DNA of 64,000 nucleotides from Tepidanaerobacter syntrophicus (GTDB taxonomy: Bacteria > Bacillota > Thermosediminibacteria > Thermosediminibacterales > Tepidanaerobacteraceae). The stretch covers positions 310,001 through 374,000 of the forward strand of contig NZ_DF977003.1 of assembly GCF_001485475.2 (NCBI RefSeq), read 5' to 3'. The notes under the pieces were generated by a model. The model was given only the letters and a program-made list of their open reading frames with translations, was not told the DNA's origin and searched no databases. Position 1 is the stretch's first letter. Each line of letters begins with the position of its first letter. Below, piece after piece: positions 28,382 through 37,400 of this stretch. The position numbers and the translations under genes were made by a program.

Positions 28382-29141
28382 TGGTGAAAGTGCAAAAAAA
28401 AGAGTATTTATCGGACTGCTGTCTGTAAGTATTCTTCTGATTTTAGGAATGATTTTTGCAGGAGTTCTTATCTATTATAATAAATTTGGCGACTGGTACC
28501 GCTACATTTTATTAGGAGTAATAATATTCTTAAGTATATTTATTATTCTAATAGGCATCGGCCTTGCGGCAGTTGTTCTGACATTACTACATGTAAGAAG
28601 CTTTTTTGGCCTTGAAAAACTAATGAAATCTTCGCTAAACTTGTTATTTCCATTAGTTGTAGCAATTGGAAGAATTTTCAATATACCTGCCGAGGTTATC
28701 AAAGATTCCTATATCGAAGTAAACAATAAACTGCTTCAAAGCAAAGCTTATTCATTAAAACCAAGCGATATTCTTATTTTAGCTCCTCACTGCCTACAAA
28801 AGTGGGACTGTCCTTACAAAGTTACTGCCGATGTTTCTAACTGCCACCATTGCGGCCGATGTGATATAGATAAGCTTTTAAAGATAAGTGAAGAATATGG
28901 AGTTAACTTGACAGTTGTGACAGGCGGAACTTTGGCCAGAAAAAAAGTTAAAGATTTTAGGCCAAAGGCAGTGGTAGCTATTGCGTGCGAGCGGGATTTA
29001 ACAGACGGCATCTTAGATACCAGTCCGCTACCTGTATTTGGGGTTTTAAATATTAGACCGGAGGGGCCATGCAAAAATACAAAAGTTAATTTAGACAAGG
29101 TAACTTACGCAATTGAATTTTTTCTATCTGGGAAGGAGTAG
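28362..29141 (+). CDS. DUF116 family membrane-anchored cysteine-rich protein
   Basis: About 259 aa; function not established. Two membrane helices near the N-terminus (about 14-38 and 47-76) are followed by a cytoplasmic domain. That domain has seven cysteines arranged as APHCLQKWDCPYK, NCHHCGRCD, AIACERD and EGPCKN, a pattern typical of metal or Fe-S binding. TVVTGGTLARKKVKDF and KAVVAIACERDLTDGI are conserved DUF116 blocks. The frame opens at 28341, but AAGGAG at 28343-28348 fits ATG 28362 (or TTG 28356). Set between fmt and rsmB and overlapping fmt, so probably linked to translation or RNA modification by context only. Confidence 0.82.
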   Translation: MMYTKNNGESAKKRVFIGLLSVSILLILGMIFAGVLIYYNKFGDWYRYILLGVIIFLSIFIILIGIGLAAVVLTLLHVRSFFGLEKLMKSSLNLLFPLVVAIGRIFNIPAEVIKDSYIEVNNKLLQSKAYSLKPSDILILAPHCLQKWDCPYKVTADVSNCHHCGRCDIDKLLKISEEYGVNLTVVTGGTLARKKVKDFRPKAVVAIACERDLTDGILDTSPLPVFGVLNIRPEGPCKNTKVNLDKVTYAIEFFLSGKE

Positions 29142-29150
29142 TATAATACA

Positions 29151-30503
29151 TTGCCAAAACCTAGAGAATTGGCGGTTTCTATATTGACCAAGATAGAAAA
29201 GGGTTCATATGGAAATCTGCTTTTAAGTCAATATTTAACACCTGATATAACTCAAAAAGATCGCGCATTAATTACTGAGCTAGTCAACGGAGTTGTACAA
29301 AATCTTCTTCGAATAGATTATATAATATCACAATTTTCTAAAATACACCCATCAAAAATGTCTCCAAATGTTAGAAATGCTTTAAGAATAAGTGTATACC
29401 AAATATTCTTTTTGGATAGAGTGCCGGAATTTGCAGCTGTAAATGAATCAGTAAATATCGTAAAAAAGTTTAGTGGAGCAAAGGCAGCAAATTTTACAAA
29501 TGCCGTTTTAAGGAATATTATAAGGAATAAAGATAATATATCCTATCCTGATAGAGATAAAAATTTTGAAGAATACCTTTCGGTGTACTATTCTTTTCCT
29601 TCATGGCTTGTTAAAAGATGGGTGGATTTGTTTGGCAAAAGCTTTACAGAAAGTTTGTGCATATCATTAAATGAAAGGCCAAAACTTTGTGCCAGGGTAA
29701 ATACTCTCCTTACTACAAGAGAAAGATTAGAAAACAGATTCAGAGCCGAAGGTGTACTTACTGCTCCCGGCCTGTTTTGTGATGAGGCTTTATATATTTT
29801 AAGCTCTCCCCCCATCACTACCTTAGAAAGCTTTAAAGAAGGTCTTTTTATTCCACAAGACGAAAGCTCGATTATAGCATCTCTTGCAACGGGTGTAAAA
29901 AGTGGCGAGAAGATTCTTGATGCAGCAGCAGCTCCCGGAGGCAAAGCAACTCACATGGCTGCTCTTATGCAAAATAAAGGAGAAATAATTGCATGGGACG
30001 TACATCCCCATCGAGTCCAACTCATAAAAGAAAATTGCCGAAGATTAAAGGTAGATATTGTTAAGCCGGAGGTAAAAGACGCTAAAGTTTTTGATGAGAA
30101 TCTAGTTGATACATTTGATAAAGTTATAATAGATGCACCATGCTCCGGGACAGGAGTTATCAGACGCAAGCCAGATATCAAATGGTCAAAAAAACCTGAA
30201 GATATTATTTCTTTAAAATCAGAACAAGAAAAAATATTAAACACATGCTCTTGTTATGTAAAACCCAATGGTATCTTAGTTTACAGCACATGCAGCATAG
30301 ATCCGGAAGAAAATGAGAAAAATATTGAAGCTTTTCTTGCAAAAAATGATTCTTTCGTCTATGATGATTTAAGGAATTATGTACCTAAAGAGCTTCATGA
30401 AAGCCTTGAAAATCATTGCGGTTATTTAACTTTGTACCCAAATCTTCATGGGACAGACGGATTTTTCATTGCTCGTTTGAAAAAAGTTAAGCCATTAAGG
30501 TGA
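29151..30503 (+). CDS. rsmB: 16S rRNA m5C967 methyltransferase RsmB
   Basis: 450 aa, typical length. An N-terminal NusB-like RNA-binding domain (about 1-140) is followed by the SAM-dependent Rossmann domain. Seen are the SAM loop DAAAAPGGKATHMA (about 254-267), DAPCSGTGVIRRKPDIKW with one catalytic cysteine, and YSTCSIDPEENE with the second. TTG start at 29151 behind GGAGTAG. Conserved neighbour of fmt and rlmN. Confidence 0.95.
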   Translation: MPKPRELAVSILTKIEKGSYGNLLLSQYLTPDITQKDRALITELVNGVVQNLLRIDYIISQFSKIHPSKMSPNVRNALRISVYQIFFLDRVPEFAAVNESVNIVKKFSGAKAANFTNAVLRNIIRNKDNISYPDRDKNFEEYLSVYYSFPSWLVKRWVDLFGKSFTESLCISLNERPKLCARVNTLLTTRERLENRFRAEGVLTAPGLFCDEALYILSSPPITTLESFKEGLFIPQDESSIIASLATGVKSGEKILDAAAAPGGKATHMAALMQNKGEIIAWDVHPHRVQLIKENCRRLKVDIVKPEVKDAKVFDENLVDTFDKVIIDAPCSGTGVIRRKPDIKWSKKPEDIISLKSEQEKILNTCSCYVKPNGILVYSTCSIDPEENEKNIEAFLAKNDSFVYDDLRNYVPKELHESLENHCGYLTLYPNLHGTDGFFIARLKKVKPLR

Positions 30504-30509
30504 AACGGT

Positions 30510-31538
30510 ATGAATAAAATTAATTTAAAAAGTTACACACTAGAAGAGTTAGAAAATTTTGTGCATCAGATGGGGCAACCTTCCTATCGAGCAAAGCAAA
30601 TCTATAAATGGATATATAGAGGACAAACAGACTTTGAAAAGATGACAGATCTTCCTAAAAGCTTTATAAAAGAGCTTGAAGATGTGGCTTTTATAAGCAG
30701 TCTAAAAATATACAAAAAATATGCGTCAGACGATGGAACAATAAAATATGTTTTTGCCTTAGATGATAAAAATATAATCGAAGGCGTTAAGATGAAATAT
30801 TCATTTGGAACAACAGCATGTATTTCAAGCCAGGTTGGATGCGCCATGGGCTGCGCTTTCTGTGCGTCTACCCAAGACGGACTGGTAAGAAATCTTGCGT
30901 GGTGGGAAATGGCAGATGAAGTTCTTGCCATGGAAAAAGACTTGCAAGAAAAGGTAAGCCGCGTGGTAGTAATGGGAAGCGGCGAACCTCTTTTGAATTA
31001 CAAAGAATTAATTAAGTTTTTAAGAATTTTAAATTCACCTTTGGCTTTTAATATAAGCTACAGAAGGATAACTGTTTCCACATGCGGCATAGTGCCTTAC
31101 ATTATTTCCCTTGCCGATGAAAACATACCCGTAACTCTTGCAATTTCTCTACATGCGCCCAATGATGCTATAAGAAATAGTCTAATGCCTATAAATAAAA
31201 CGTACCCAATTTCACAATTGTTAGATGCGGCAAGATATTATATAATGAAAACAAAACGGCGCATAACTTTTGAATATATACTGATTTTAGACGTAAACGA
31301 TACAAAAGAATGTGCTTATGAGCTTTGCACACTTTTAAAAGGTTTACTCTGCCATGTAAATTTGATACCATTTAATCCTGTAGAAGGCAAAGAATTTAAA
31401 AGAAGCGATGATGCAAAAGTACGGGAATTTGAACAAATACTCCTAGAAAATAATATTTCCGCAACCGTTCGAAGAGAAACAGGAGCCGATATAAATGCTG
31501 CCTGCGGTCAACTTCGACGGAGTTTATTAGAGAGGTGA
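30510..31538 (+). CDS. rlmN: 23S rRNA (A2503-C2) / tRNA (A37-C2) methyltransferase RlmN
   Basis: Radical SAM methyltransferase, 342 aa. The [4Fe-4S] cluster cysteines are C111, C115 and C118 in CAMGCAFCAS. The second catalytic cysteine is near the C-terminus (C332, in NAACGQLR). VMGSGEPLLNY corresponds to the SAM-binding GGEP motif. The related resistance gene cfr cannot be excluded by motifs alone, but the housekeeping position after rsmB and before prpC favours RlmN. ATG start 6 nt after rsmB. Confidence 0.95.
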   Translation: MNKINLKSYTLEELENFVHQMGQPSYRAKQIYKWIYRGQTDFEKMTDLPKSFIKELEDVAFISSLKIYKKYASDDGTIKYVFALDDKNIIEGVKMKYSFGTTACISSQVGCAMGCAFCASTQDGLVRNLAWWEMADEVLAMEKDLQEKVSRVVVMGSGEPLLNYKELIKFLRILNSPLAFNISYRRITVSTCGIVPYIISLADENIPVTLAISLHAPNDAIRNSLMPINKTYPISQLLDAARYYIMKTKRRITFEYILILDVNDTKECAYELCTLLKGLLCHVNLIPFNPVEGKEFKRSDDAKVREFEQILLENNISATVRRETGADINAACGQLRRSLLER

Positions 31539-31542
31539 AATA

Positions 31543-32295
31543 ATGCTTGGTGTAATAAAAAGCGATGTGGGCAGGGTTAGAGCAAACAATGAAGATTCTT
31601 TTTATTTTCCGCCAAAAGACAGCAAACTTCCCGAGCTTTTCATAGTGGCTGATGGAATGGGCGGACATCAGGCCGGTGAAGTGGCAAGTAAAATAGCAAC
31701 TAATGAAGTGGCTGAATATATAAACAGTCACTTATCAGAAAACATCAGCTGTGAGGAAATTAAGGAAACTATTAAAAATGCTGTATCTATAGCAAATGAA
31801 AAGATATTACATTTATCCTTACAAAAAGATGAATTTTTCGGAATGGGAACAACACTTACTGCCGCGCTATTTTACGGAAATTATGTATATATCGGTCACG
31901 TAGGCGATAGCCGAGCGTATCTTATTCGCGAAAATGATATCAAGCAATTGACTCGAGACCATTCCCTGGTGTGGCAACTAGTGGAAAGCGGTCGCATAAC
32001 TATGGAAGAGGCAAGGGTACATCCTATGAAGAATATTATTACAAAGGCTCTTGGGACTGAAAGAGATTTGGAGCCGGATATTCTAAAGATAGCCTTGAAA
32101 GATAATGATATAATTTTACTGTGCAGCGACGGACTGACAAATATGCTGGAAAATGATGAAATTAAGGACATTGTTTTGTCTGCTAAAGAACCTGAAAAGG
32201 CTGTTCAGAAACTAATAGATTATGCGAATTTTAAAGGCGGGGAAGACAATATCACCGTTGGCATAATAAAAGTGGATGAAGTGGGATGTGAATAA
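31543..32295 (+). CDS. prpC: PP2C-type serine/threonine phosphatase PrpC/Stp
   Basis: Metal-dependent protein phosphatase, 250 aa, opposing the kinase encoded next. Metal-binding aspartates are in NEDSFYF, VADGMGGHQAGEVAS (near residue 33), GDSRAYLIR and LLCSDGLTNML, with GGEDNITVGII closing the fold. ATG behind GAGAGGTG. Its stop is directly followed by the prkC ATG, a fused-operon arrangement found throughout Firmicutes. Confidence 0.95.
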   Translation: MLGVIKSDVGRVRANNEDSFYFPPKDSKLPELFIVADGMGGHQAGEVASKIATNEVAEYINSHLSENISCEEIKETIKNAVSIANEKILHLSLQKDEFFGMGTTLTAALFYGNYVYIGHVGDSRAYLIRENDIKQLTRDHSLVWQLVESGRITMEEARVHPMKNIITKALGTERDLEPDILKIALKDNDIILLCSDGLTNMLENDEIKDIVLSAKEPEKAVQKLIDYANFKGGEDNITVGIIKVDEVGCE

Positions 32296-34176
32296 ATGGA
32301 TATAGTAGGAAAAACTTTGGGAAACAGATACACAATTCTAGAAGAAATCAGCGGCGGAGGCATGGCTACAGTCTACAAGGCAAAGTGCAGTGTTCTCAAC
32401 AGAATAGTAGCCATAAAGATTTTAAAACCTGAATTTGCAAATGATGAGGAATTTGTAAGGCGCTTTAGAAGAGAGGCCCAGGCCGCTGCAAGCTTGTCAC
32501 ATCCGAATATTGTCGGTATATATGATGTAGGTGAAGAAGACGGTTTATACTATATAGTGATGGAGTATGTTGAGGGTATTACTTTAAAAGAGTATATAAA
32601 GCAAAATTTTCCTATACCTATTGCTGATGTTCTAGAAATGGGCATACAAATATGTGACGCATTAGAATGCGCTCACAAGAATAAAATAATCCACAGAGAT
32701 ATAAAGTCCCAAAATATCATGATAACTAATGATGGCAGGATAAAAGTAACAGATTTTGGTATTGCTCGAGCTGCAGATGGCGCAACTATTACAAACAGCA
32801 ATAATATGTTTGGCTCAGTGCAGTATTTCTCGCCTGAGCAAGCAAAAAGCGATATTGTCGATGAACGTTCTGACATATATTCACTAGGAGTGGTTTTGTA
32901 TGAAGCTTTTACAGGCCAATTGCCTTTTACCGGTCAAACGCCGGTGGCTATAGCATTAAAACATATACAGGAAAAACCGCCTCTAATTTCCCAATTTATT
33001 CCCGGTTTTCCTTATGAACTTGAAAGGATTGTACAAAAATGTCTTGCAAAATCCCCTGACGACAGATATCAAAGCGCTAAGATGTTAAGAGATGATTTGA
33101 TAAGAGCATTAACAAATGAAAATATCATCAACTTTGTTTCGGCTCCTAATGTAGAAAATACAATGGTAATAGATAATTTGAAGGATACATTGACAACGGC
33201 TGCAAATTCGGGACATAAATCTGATGTTTCTAAGCCGAAAAAATCTCGAAACATTCTCAAAGGCATAGGTATCGCACTTGCGCTAGTTATTTTGTTTGGG
33301 ATATTCTCCTATGCAGGAACATTTCTTGCCAAAAAATATCTCGAGGTGCAGGAAGTTACTGTTCCAAGTGTTGTTGGAATGACAGAAGAAGAAGCTATTG
33401 CTGAAATTGAAAAACAAAAGCTTGAGGCAAAAGTCGTAGACAGAGTTTTTGATAAAGCTCCGGCAGGGCAGGTAATCTCACAAGATCCTGAAGGCGGCCA
33501 AAAAGTAAAAGTAAATCGCCCCCCAATAGAACTTGTAGTCAGTAAAGGACCGAAAGCTACCACTGTTCCTAACGTAATAGGACTTTCGGAAGAAAAAGGA
33601 CTTGAAGCACTGAAAAGCAAGGGCTTAGAAGCTCGAATAATTCTTGAAAATTCTACTGAACCTGAAGGTACGATAATTGATCAAAATCCGAAGGAAGGTT
33701 TTACCCTTTCAGAAGGAGAATCTGTTGATTTAACTATAAGCGTTGGGCCGGAGACTATAACTATGCCAAATCTTATAGGAAAGACATTGGATGCAGCCAA
33801 AGCTTTGCTCAAGGAAAATGACATTGCAGTAGGAAGCGTTTCCGAAAAGCATGACCAAACTCCTGCGAATACTGTAATAGATCAAAATCCAAAAGCAGGC
33901 GCATCGGTTAGCCCCGGCGCTTCTGTAACTCTTGTAGTAAGCAGCGGACCGGTCGAGAAAAAACAAATAGTTGTAGGACCGATACTTCTTCCTTCTGATG
34001 TGGAAGAAACTACGGTGAAAATTGTAGTTTCGGATGAATTGGGCGAAAATCGTACCGCATATCTAAAAAAACATAAAGCGGAAGAAAGCCCCCTTAATAT
34101 AACAATCGAAGGCGCAGGCCAAATGAACATTGAGGTTTGGCTTGATGATATACTTTACTACAAAGGAACAAAATGA
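32296..34176 (+). CDS. prkC: PASTA-domain serine/threonine protein kinase PrkC
   Basis: Membrane kinase sensing muropeptides and cell-wall status, 626 aa. The cytoplasmic kinase domain (about 10-270) has the glycine loop SGGGMATVYKA, AIKILKPE, catalytic HRDIKSQNIMI, DFGIAR and GSVQYFSPEQA. A single membrane helix lies near 318-340. Three extracellular PASTA repeats follow (about 353-418, 419-486, 487-552), each starting V-P-x-V/L-x-G. A beta-rich tail of about 75 residues ends the protein. The gene for its known partner substrate family, IreB, is also in this window (61040). Confidence 0.96.
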   Translation: MDIVGKTLGNRYTILEEISGGGMATVYKAKCSVLNRIVAIKILKPEFANDEEFVRRFRREAQAAASLSHPNIVGIYDVGEEDGLYYIVMEYVEGITLKEYIKQNFPIPIADVLEMGIQICDALECAHKNKIIHRDIKSQNIMITNDGRIKVTDFGIARAADGATITNSNNMFGSVQYFSPEQAKSDIVDERSDIYSLGVVLYEAFTGQLPFTGQTPVAIALKHIQEKPPLISQFIPGFPYELERIVQKCLAKSPDDRYQSAKMLRDDLIRALTNENIINFVSAPNVENTMVIDNLKDTLTTAANSGHKSDVSKPKKSRNILKGIGIALALVILFGIFSYAGTFLAKKYLEVQEVTVPSVVGMTEEEAIAEIEKQKLEAKVVDRVFDKAPAGQVISQDPEGGQKVKVNRPPIELVVSKGPKATTVPNVIGLSEEKGLEALKSKGLEARIILENSTEPEGTIIDQNPKEGFTLSEGESVDLTISVGPETITMPNLIGKTLDAAKALLKENDIAVGSVSEKHDQTPANTVIDQNPKAGASVSPGASVTLVVSSGPVEKKQIVVGPILLPSDVEETTVKIVVSDELGENRTAYLKKHKAEESPLNITIEGAGQMNIEVWLDDILYYKGTK

Positions 34177-34206
34177 TAAATGGTGGGTCTTACCTGCCTT
34201 TTATCA
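34174..34206 (+). terminator. Hairpin between prkC and rpe (terminator or attenuator)
   Basis: TGATAAATGGTGGGT (34174-34188) can pair with ACCTGCCTTTTATCA (34192-34206), 14 of 15 positions counting two G-U pairs, with a 3-nt loop. An ATTATTTAT run follows. The left arm begins at the prkC stop codon. Confidence 0.5.
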
Positions 34207-34240
34207 ATTATTTATAAATCGTAAAGGGGCCTGATGGTTT

Positions 34241-34894
34241 ATGACAAAAATTGCACCTTCAATTTTATCTGCAGATTTTAGTTGCTTATTAGAAGATATA
34301 AAAAAAGTAGAAGACGGTGGAGCTGATCTGTTACATATAGATGTAATGGATGGACATTTTGTGCCAAATATAACAATTGGCCCCCCAGTTATATCATGTC
34401 TTAAAGGAAAAACTAATCTGCCCTTTGATGTTCATCTAATGATCGAAAACCCCGAAAGATATATTGATGAATTTGCTAAGGCAGGAGCAGACATTATTAC
34501 AGTTCACGAAGAGGCAACGGTTCACTTGCATAGGGTATTAGGTTATATAAAGGATAAGGGAATGAAAGCAGGAGTTGCTCTAAATCCGTCGACTCCTATT
34601 TCGAGCCTGGAATATGTAATAAATGATATTTATATGGTGCTGATAATGAGCGTTAACCCCGGGTTTGGTGGACAAAAATTTATTCCTGCAATGATGGAAA
34701 AAATAATGGATTTAAAAAAGATGATTAGACAAAAGAACGCAGATGTCTTAATAGAAGTTGATGGTGGGATCAATGAGGATAACGCATCGGATATAGCAAA
34801 AGCCGGAGCGGATATATTAGTAGCAGGTTCTGCTATTTACCAATCTCACTGCCCTGCAGAAACGATAAGAAAGTTAAAAAACAATAATATTTGA
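34241..34894 (+). CDS. rpe: Ribulose-phosphate 3-epimerase
   Basis: Interconverts ribulose-5-phosphate and xylulose-5-phosphate. 217 aa. Signature segments are ILSADFSCLLEDI, the metal-binding HIDVMDGHFVPNITIGP, VHLMIENPE, MSVNPGFGGQKFIP and EVDGGINEDN, with the phosphate-binding VAGSAIY. ATG start behind AAGGGG. In most Firmicutes the GTPase gene rsgA stands between prkC and rpe and thiN follows; neither is here. Confidence 0.96.
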   Translation: MTKIAPSILSADFSCLLEDIKKVEDGGADLLHIDVMDGHFVPNITIGPPVISCLKGKTNLPFDVHLMIENPERYIDEFAKAGADIITVHEEATVHLHRVLGYIKDKGMKAGVALNPSTPISSLEYVINDIYMVLIMSVNPGFGGQKFIPAMMEKIMDLKKMIRQKNADVLIEVDGGINEDNASDIAKAGADILVAGSAIYQSHCPAETIRKLKNNNI

Positions 34895-34897
34895 CAA

Positions 34898-34937
34898 AAT
34901 AAAGAAGCGTGCTTTACCGGCACGCTGATTCTTTATT
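34898..34937. terminator. Bidirectional terminator between rpe and rpmB
   Basis: AATAAAGAAGCGTGC (34898-34912) pairs with GCACGCTGATTCTTTATT (34920-34937) with one bulge. An A-tract on one side and a T-tract on the other let it serve both strands. It includes the rpmB stop codon. Confidence 0.8.
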
Positions 34938-35121
34938 TGGCTCTTTTTACTTTTCCGGAGCGTAAGCAGCTGCTGCATACATTTATCCTTTTTATGCGGC
35001 CGTTTAAATCAGCTTTTACTCGGAAAATATTCGGAGCCCATGTGCGTTTTGACTTTCTATGAGAATGGCTAAGCTGTATACCTCTCCTTGGGGCTTTGCC
35101 ACAAATCTCACATTTTGCCAT
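34933..35121 (-). CDS. rpmB: 50S ribosomal protein L28
   Basis: 62 aa, standard length. The start MAKCEICGKAPRRGIQLSHSH and the end VCSSCLRSGKVKRAK carry two CxxC pairs, so this is the zinc-binding form. Start ATG behind GGAGGTGTAGTA on the minus strand. It is a single gene facing rpe and divergent from the Asp23-like gene, the common rpmB/yloU divergence in Firmicutes. Confidence 0.97.
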   Translation of the reverse strand: MAKCEICGKAPRRGIQLSHSHRKSKRTWAPNIFRVKADLNGRIKRINVCSSCLRSGKVKRAK

Positions 35122-35346
35122 TACTACACCTCCCTATCATCTTTTGACAATCCACGCTCCATATATTTTTTTAAAAATTAGCATGGTCATGGTATGATTA
35201 AATACGCCAAAAGTATTGTATCATATAAAAAACAGCACTGCAATAAAAATGTCTTTCAATGGTTTTGCTTTTAATGGATTATGAAAAACCTATAAAATAT
35301 ATTATAATAAATCTAAAGTATTTATAATGCTTGGAGGGAGGCAATC

Positions 35347-35700
35347 TTGAAAAATATAATAAAGACTTCATTGGGAGAAATAGAAATATCCAAAGATGTT
35401 ATAGCTGTGCTTGCCGGCAATGCGGCTGTTGAATGTTATGGTTTAGTAGGCATGGTTTCCAGAAAAATGAGCGATGGCCTGACTGAACTTTTAGGAAGAG
35501 AAAATCTGCACAAAGGCGTAGAAGTAAGGCTTGAAGGAGATTTGCTAATCATCGATTTACATGTGGTAGTACAATATGGCATAAAAATCCATGAAGTTGC
35601 AAATAACGTTATTGAAAAAGTAAGTTTCACATTGGAAAACTTCTTGGGATTTGAGCCTGACAAAATTAATGTAATAGTTCATGGCGTCAGAACAAAGTAA
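35347..35700 (+). CDS. yloU: Asp23/Gls24 family protein (YloU)
   Basis: 117 aa single-domain Asp23/DUF322 protein. Conserved features are the N-terminal TSLGEIEISKDVIAVLAGNAA, CYGLVGMV, and the C-terminal IVVHGVR-like INVIVHGVRT. Members are linked to cell envelope stress and, in some species, membrane anchoring through AmaP; no enzymatic role is known. TTG or ATG choice: the frame starts at TTG 35347 behind GGAGGGAGG. A TATAAT at 35303-35308 may be its -10. It is 20 nt upstream of the DhaL protein gene, an arrangement conserved as yloU-yloV. Confidence 0.9.
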   Translation: MKNIIKTSLGEIEISKDVIAVLAGNAAVECYGLVGMVSRKMSDGLTELLGRENLHKGVEVRLEGDLLIIDLHVVVQYGIKIHEVANNVIEKVSFTLENFLGFEPDKINVIVHGVRTK

Positions 35701-35720
35701 GGTACGGGGAGGTTGTAGCA

Positions 35721-37388
35721 TTGGCTATTAAAAAAATCGATGGCAATTTGCTAAGAAAAGCTATAATAAATGCAGCTTTTGTTTTAAGGCAAAATAAGAA
35801 AAATGTAGATGCACTAAATGTATTTCCTGTGCCTGACGGAGATACGGGAACGAATATGTCCCTGACAATGGACCAGGCAGTAAGAGAATTGGAAAAAGTG
35901 TCATCAAATGATCTAAAAAAGATCGCTGACGCCTTGGCATGGGGTTCATTGATGGGAGGAAGGGGCAATTCCGGAGTTATTCTCTCTCAGCTCTTTAGGG
36001 GCTTTGCCCAGGGCATTCCTTCCAATAAGAAAAGCATTACCCCTTATGAACTTGCCACGGCATATAAAAATGGAGTTGATGCGGCATATCGTGCTGTTAT
36101 GAGACCGGTAGAGGGGACGATCCTTACGGTAGCGCGAGAAACTGCCGATAAAATGATTATGGAAGCAAGACGGTATGAAGATTTGGAAACCGTGCTTGAA
36201 AACACTATAAAATATGGCGAGAAAGTCCTTGAAAAAACACCAGACATGTTAAAAGTCCTTAAGGAAGCAAATGTAGTAGATGCCGGAGGAAAAGGTCTTA
36301 TATTCTTAATGAAGGGCTTTCTTGAGGCAATAAAAAATCCAAATTTAGATGTTGCGTCCCTTAAGGAAAAGAATTATGAGTCTTCATATAAAACTGCTTA
36401 CGAAAGTGAAAAAATTCCTCAAGAAATAAAATATATTTATTGTACAGAGCTACTTATAACCGGAAAAGAAATAGATATAAATTCACTAAAACAAGAATTG
36501 GATGGCATAGGAGATTCTATGATAGTAACCGGCATGGGTGACCTCGTGAAGATACATATCCATACTAATAATCCGGATAGGGTCTTAAATGCTGCATTAA
36601 AAAGAGGAGAACTATCAAAAATTAAAATTGATAATATGAAGATACAGCATAATGAGATTATCAATAATGAAGTAGTAGAAGAAAATAAAGCTGATATCAA
36701 GATTTCCGAGAATAAGGAAATGACATCAAAGAAAAAAGTAGGCGTAATCGCGGTATCTCAAGGCAAAGGTTTAAATGAGATCTTCAAAAGCATGGGCGCC
36801 GATATAATCGAAGGCGGCCAATCTATGAATCCTAGTACAGAAGATATACTTTCCGCTATAGAAAATAGCAGTTATGAAGACGTAATTATTTTACCAAACA
36901 ATAAGAACATAATATTGACTGCCCAGCAAGCAAAGAGCATTTCAACTAAAAACGTGTATGTTGTTCCTACCAAATCAATTCCGCAGGGTATTGCGGCGCT
37001 GTTGGCTTTTAATCCTGATTTTTCAGTACAAGAAAACATTTCGAATATGGAAAGAAATATTCAAAACGTAATTTCCGGTGAAGTTACTTATGCAGTCAGA
37101 GATACATCATGGGACGGAATCAAAATAAAAAAAGGGGATATTATCGGGATAAAGGAAGATGATATAGTCGTTATTGGAGATAACAAAGAGAAGGTTTTGC
37201 TGGATCTTGTAGATAAAATGGCCGAAGGTGCAATCGGCGGAATAATTACAATCTATTATGGCGATGATGTAAGCGAAGATTCGGTAAAAGAGGCAGTAGA
37301 AGCTTTAACAGAAAAGTATAAGGATTTTGATGTGGAATACTATTTTGGAGGCCAAAGCCTATATTATTACATTGTTTCTCTGGAATAA
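35721..37388 (+). CDS. fakA: DhaL-domain kinase, FakA/YloV family
   Basis: 555 aa. The N-terminal DhaL/DAK2 ATP-binding domain (about 5-200) has the Mg-nucleotide motif NVFPVPDGDTGTNMSLTM and GGRGNSGVILSQLFRGF. A middle linker and a C-terminal DegV-like/DAK1-like domain (about 340-555) follow. In Staphylococcus FakA phosphorylates fatty acids carried by FakB (DegV) proteins, and the same role is inferred here. No fakB gene lies in the window. TTG start at 35721 behind GGGGAGG. Conserved between yloU and recG. Confidence 0.9.
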   Translation: MAIKKIDGNLLRKAIINAAFVLRQNKKNVDALNVFPVPDGDTGTNMSLTMDQAVRELEKVSSNDLKKIADALAWGSLMGGRGNSGVILSQLFRGFAQGIPSNKKSITPYELATAYKNGVDAAYRAVMRPVEGTILTVARETADKMIMEARRYEDLETVLENTIKYGEKVLEKTPDMLKVLKEANVVDAGGKGLIFLMKGFLEAIKNPNLDVASLKEKNYESSYKTAYESEKIPQEIKYIYCTELLITGKEIDINSLKQELDGIGDSMIVTGMGDLVKIHIHTNNPDRVLNAALKRGELSKIKIDNMKIQHNEIINNEVVEENKADIKISENKEMTSKKKVGVIAVSQGKGLNEIFKSMGADIIEGGQSMNPSTEDILSAIENSSYEDVIILPNNKNIILTAQQAKSISTKNVYVVPTKSIPQGIAALLAFNPDFSVQENISNMERNIQNVISGEVTYAVRDTSWDGIKIKKGDIIGIKEDDIVVIGDNKEKVLLDLVDKMAEGAIGGIITIYYGDDVSEDSVKEAVEALTEKYKDFDVEYYFGGQSLYYYIVSLE

Positions 37389-37400
37389 GGGTGTGATTGA

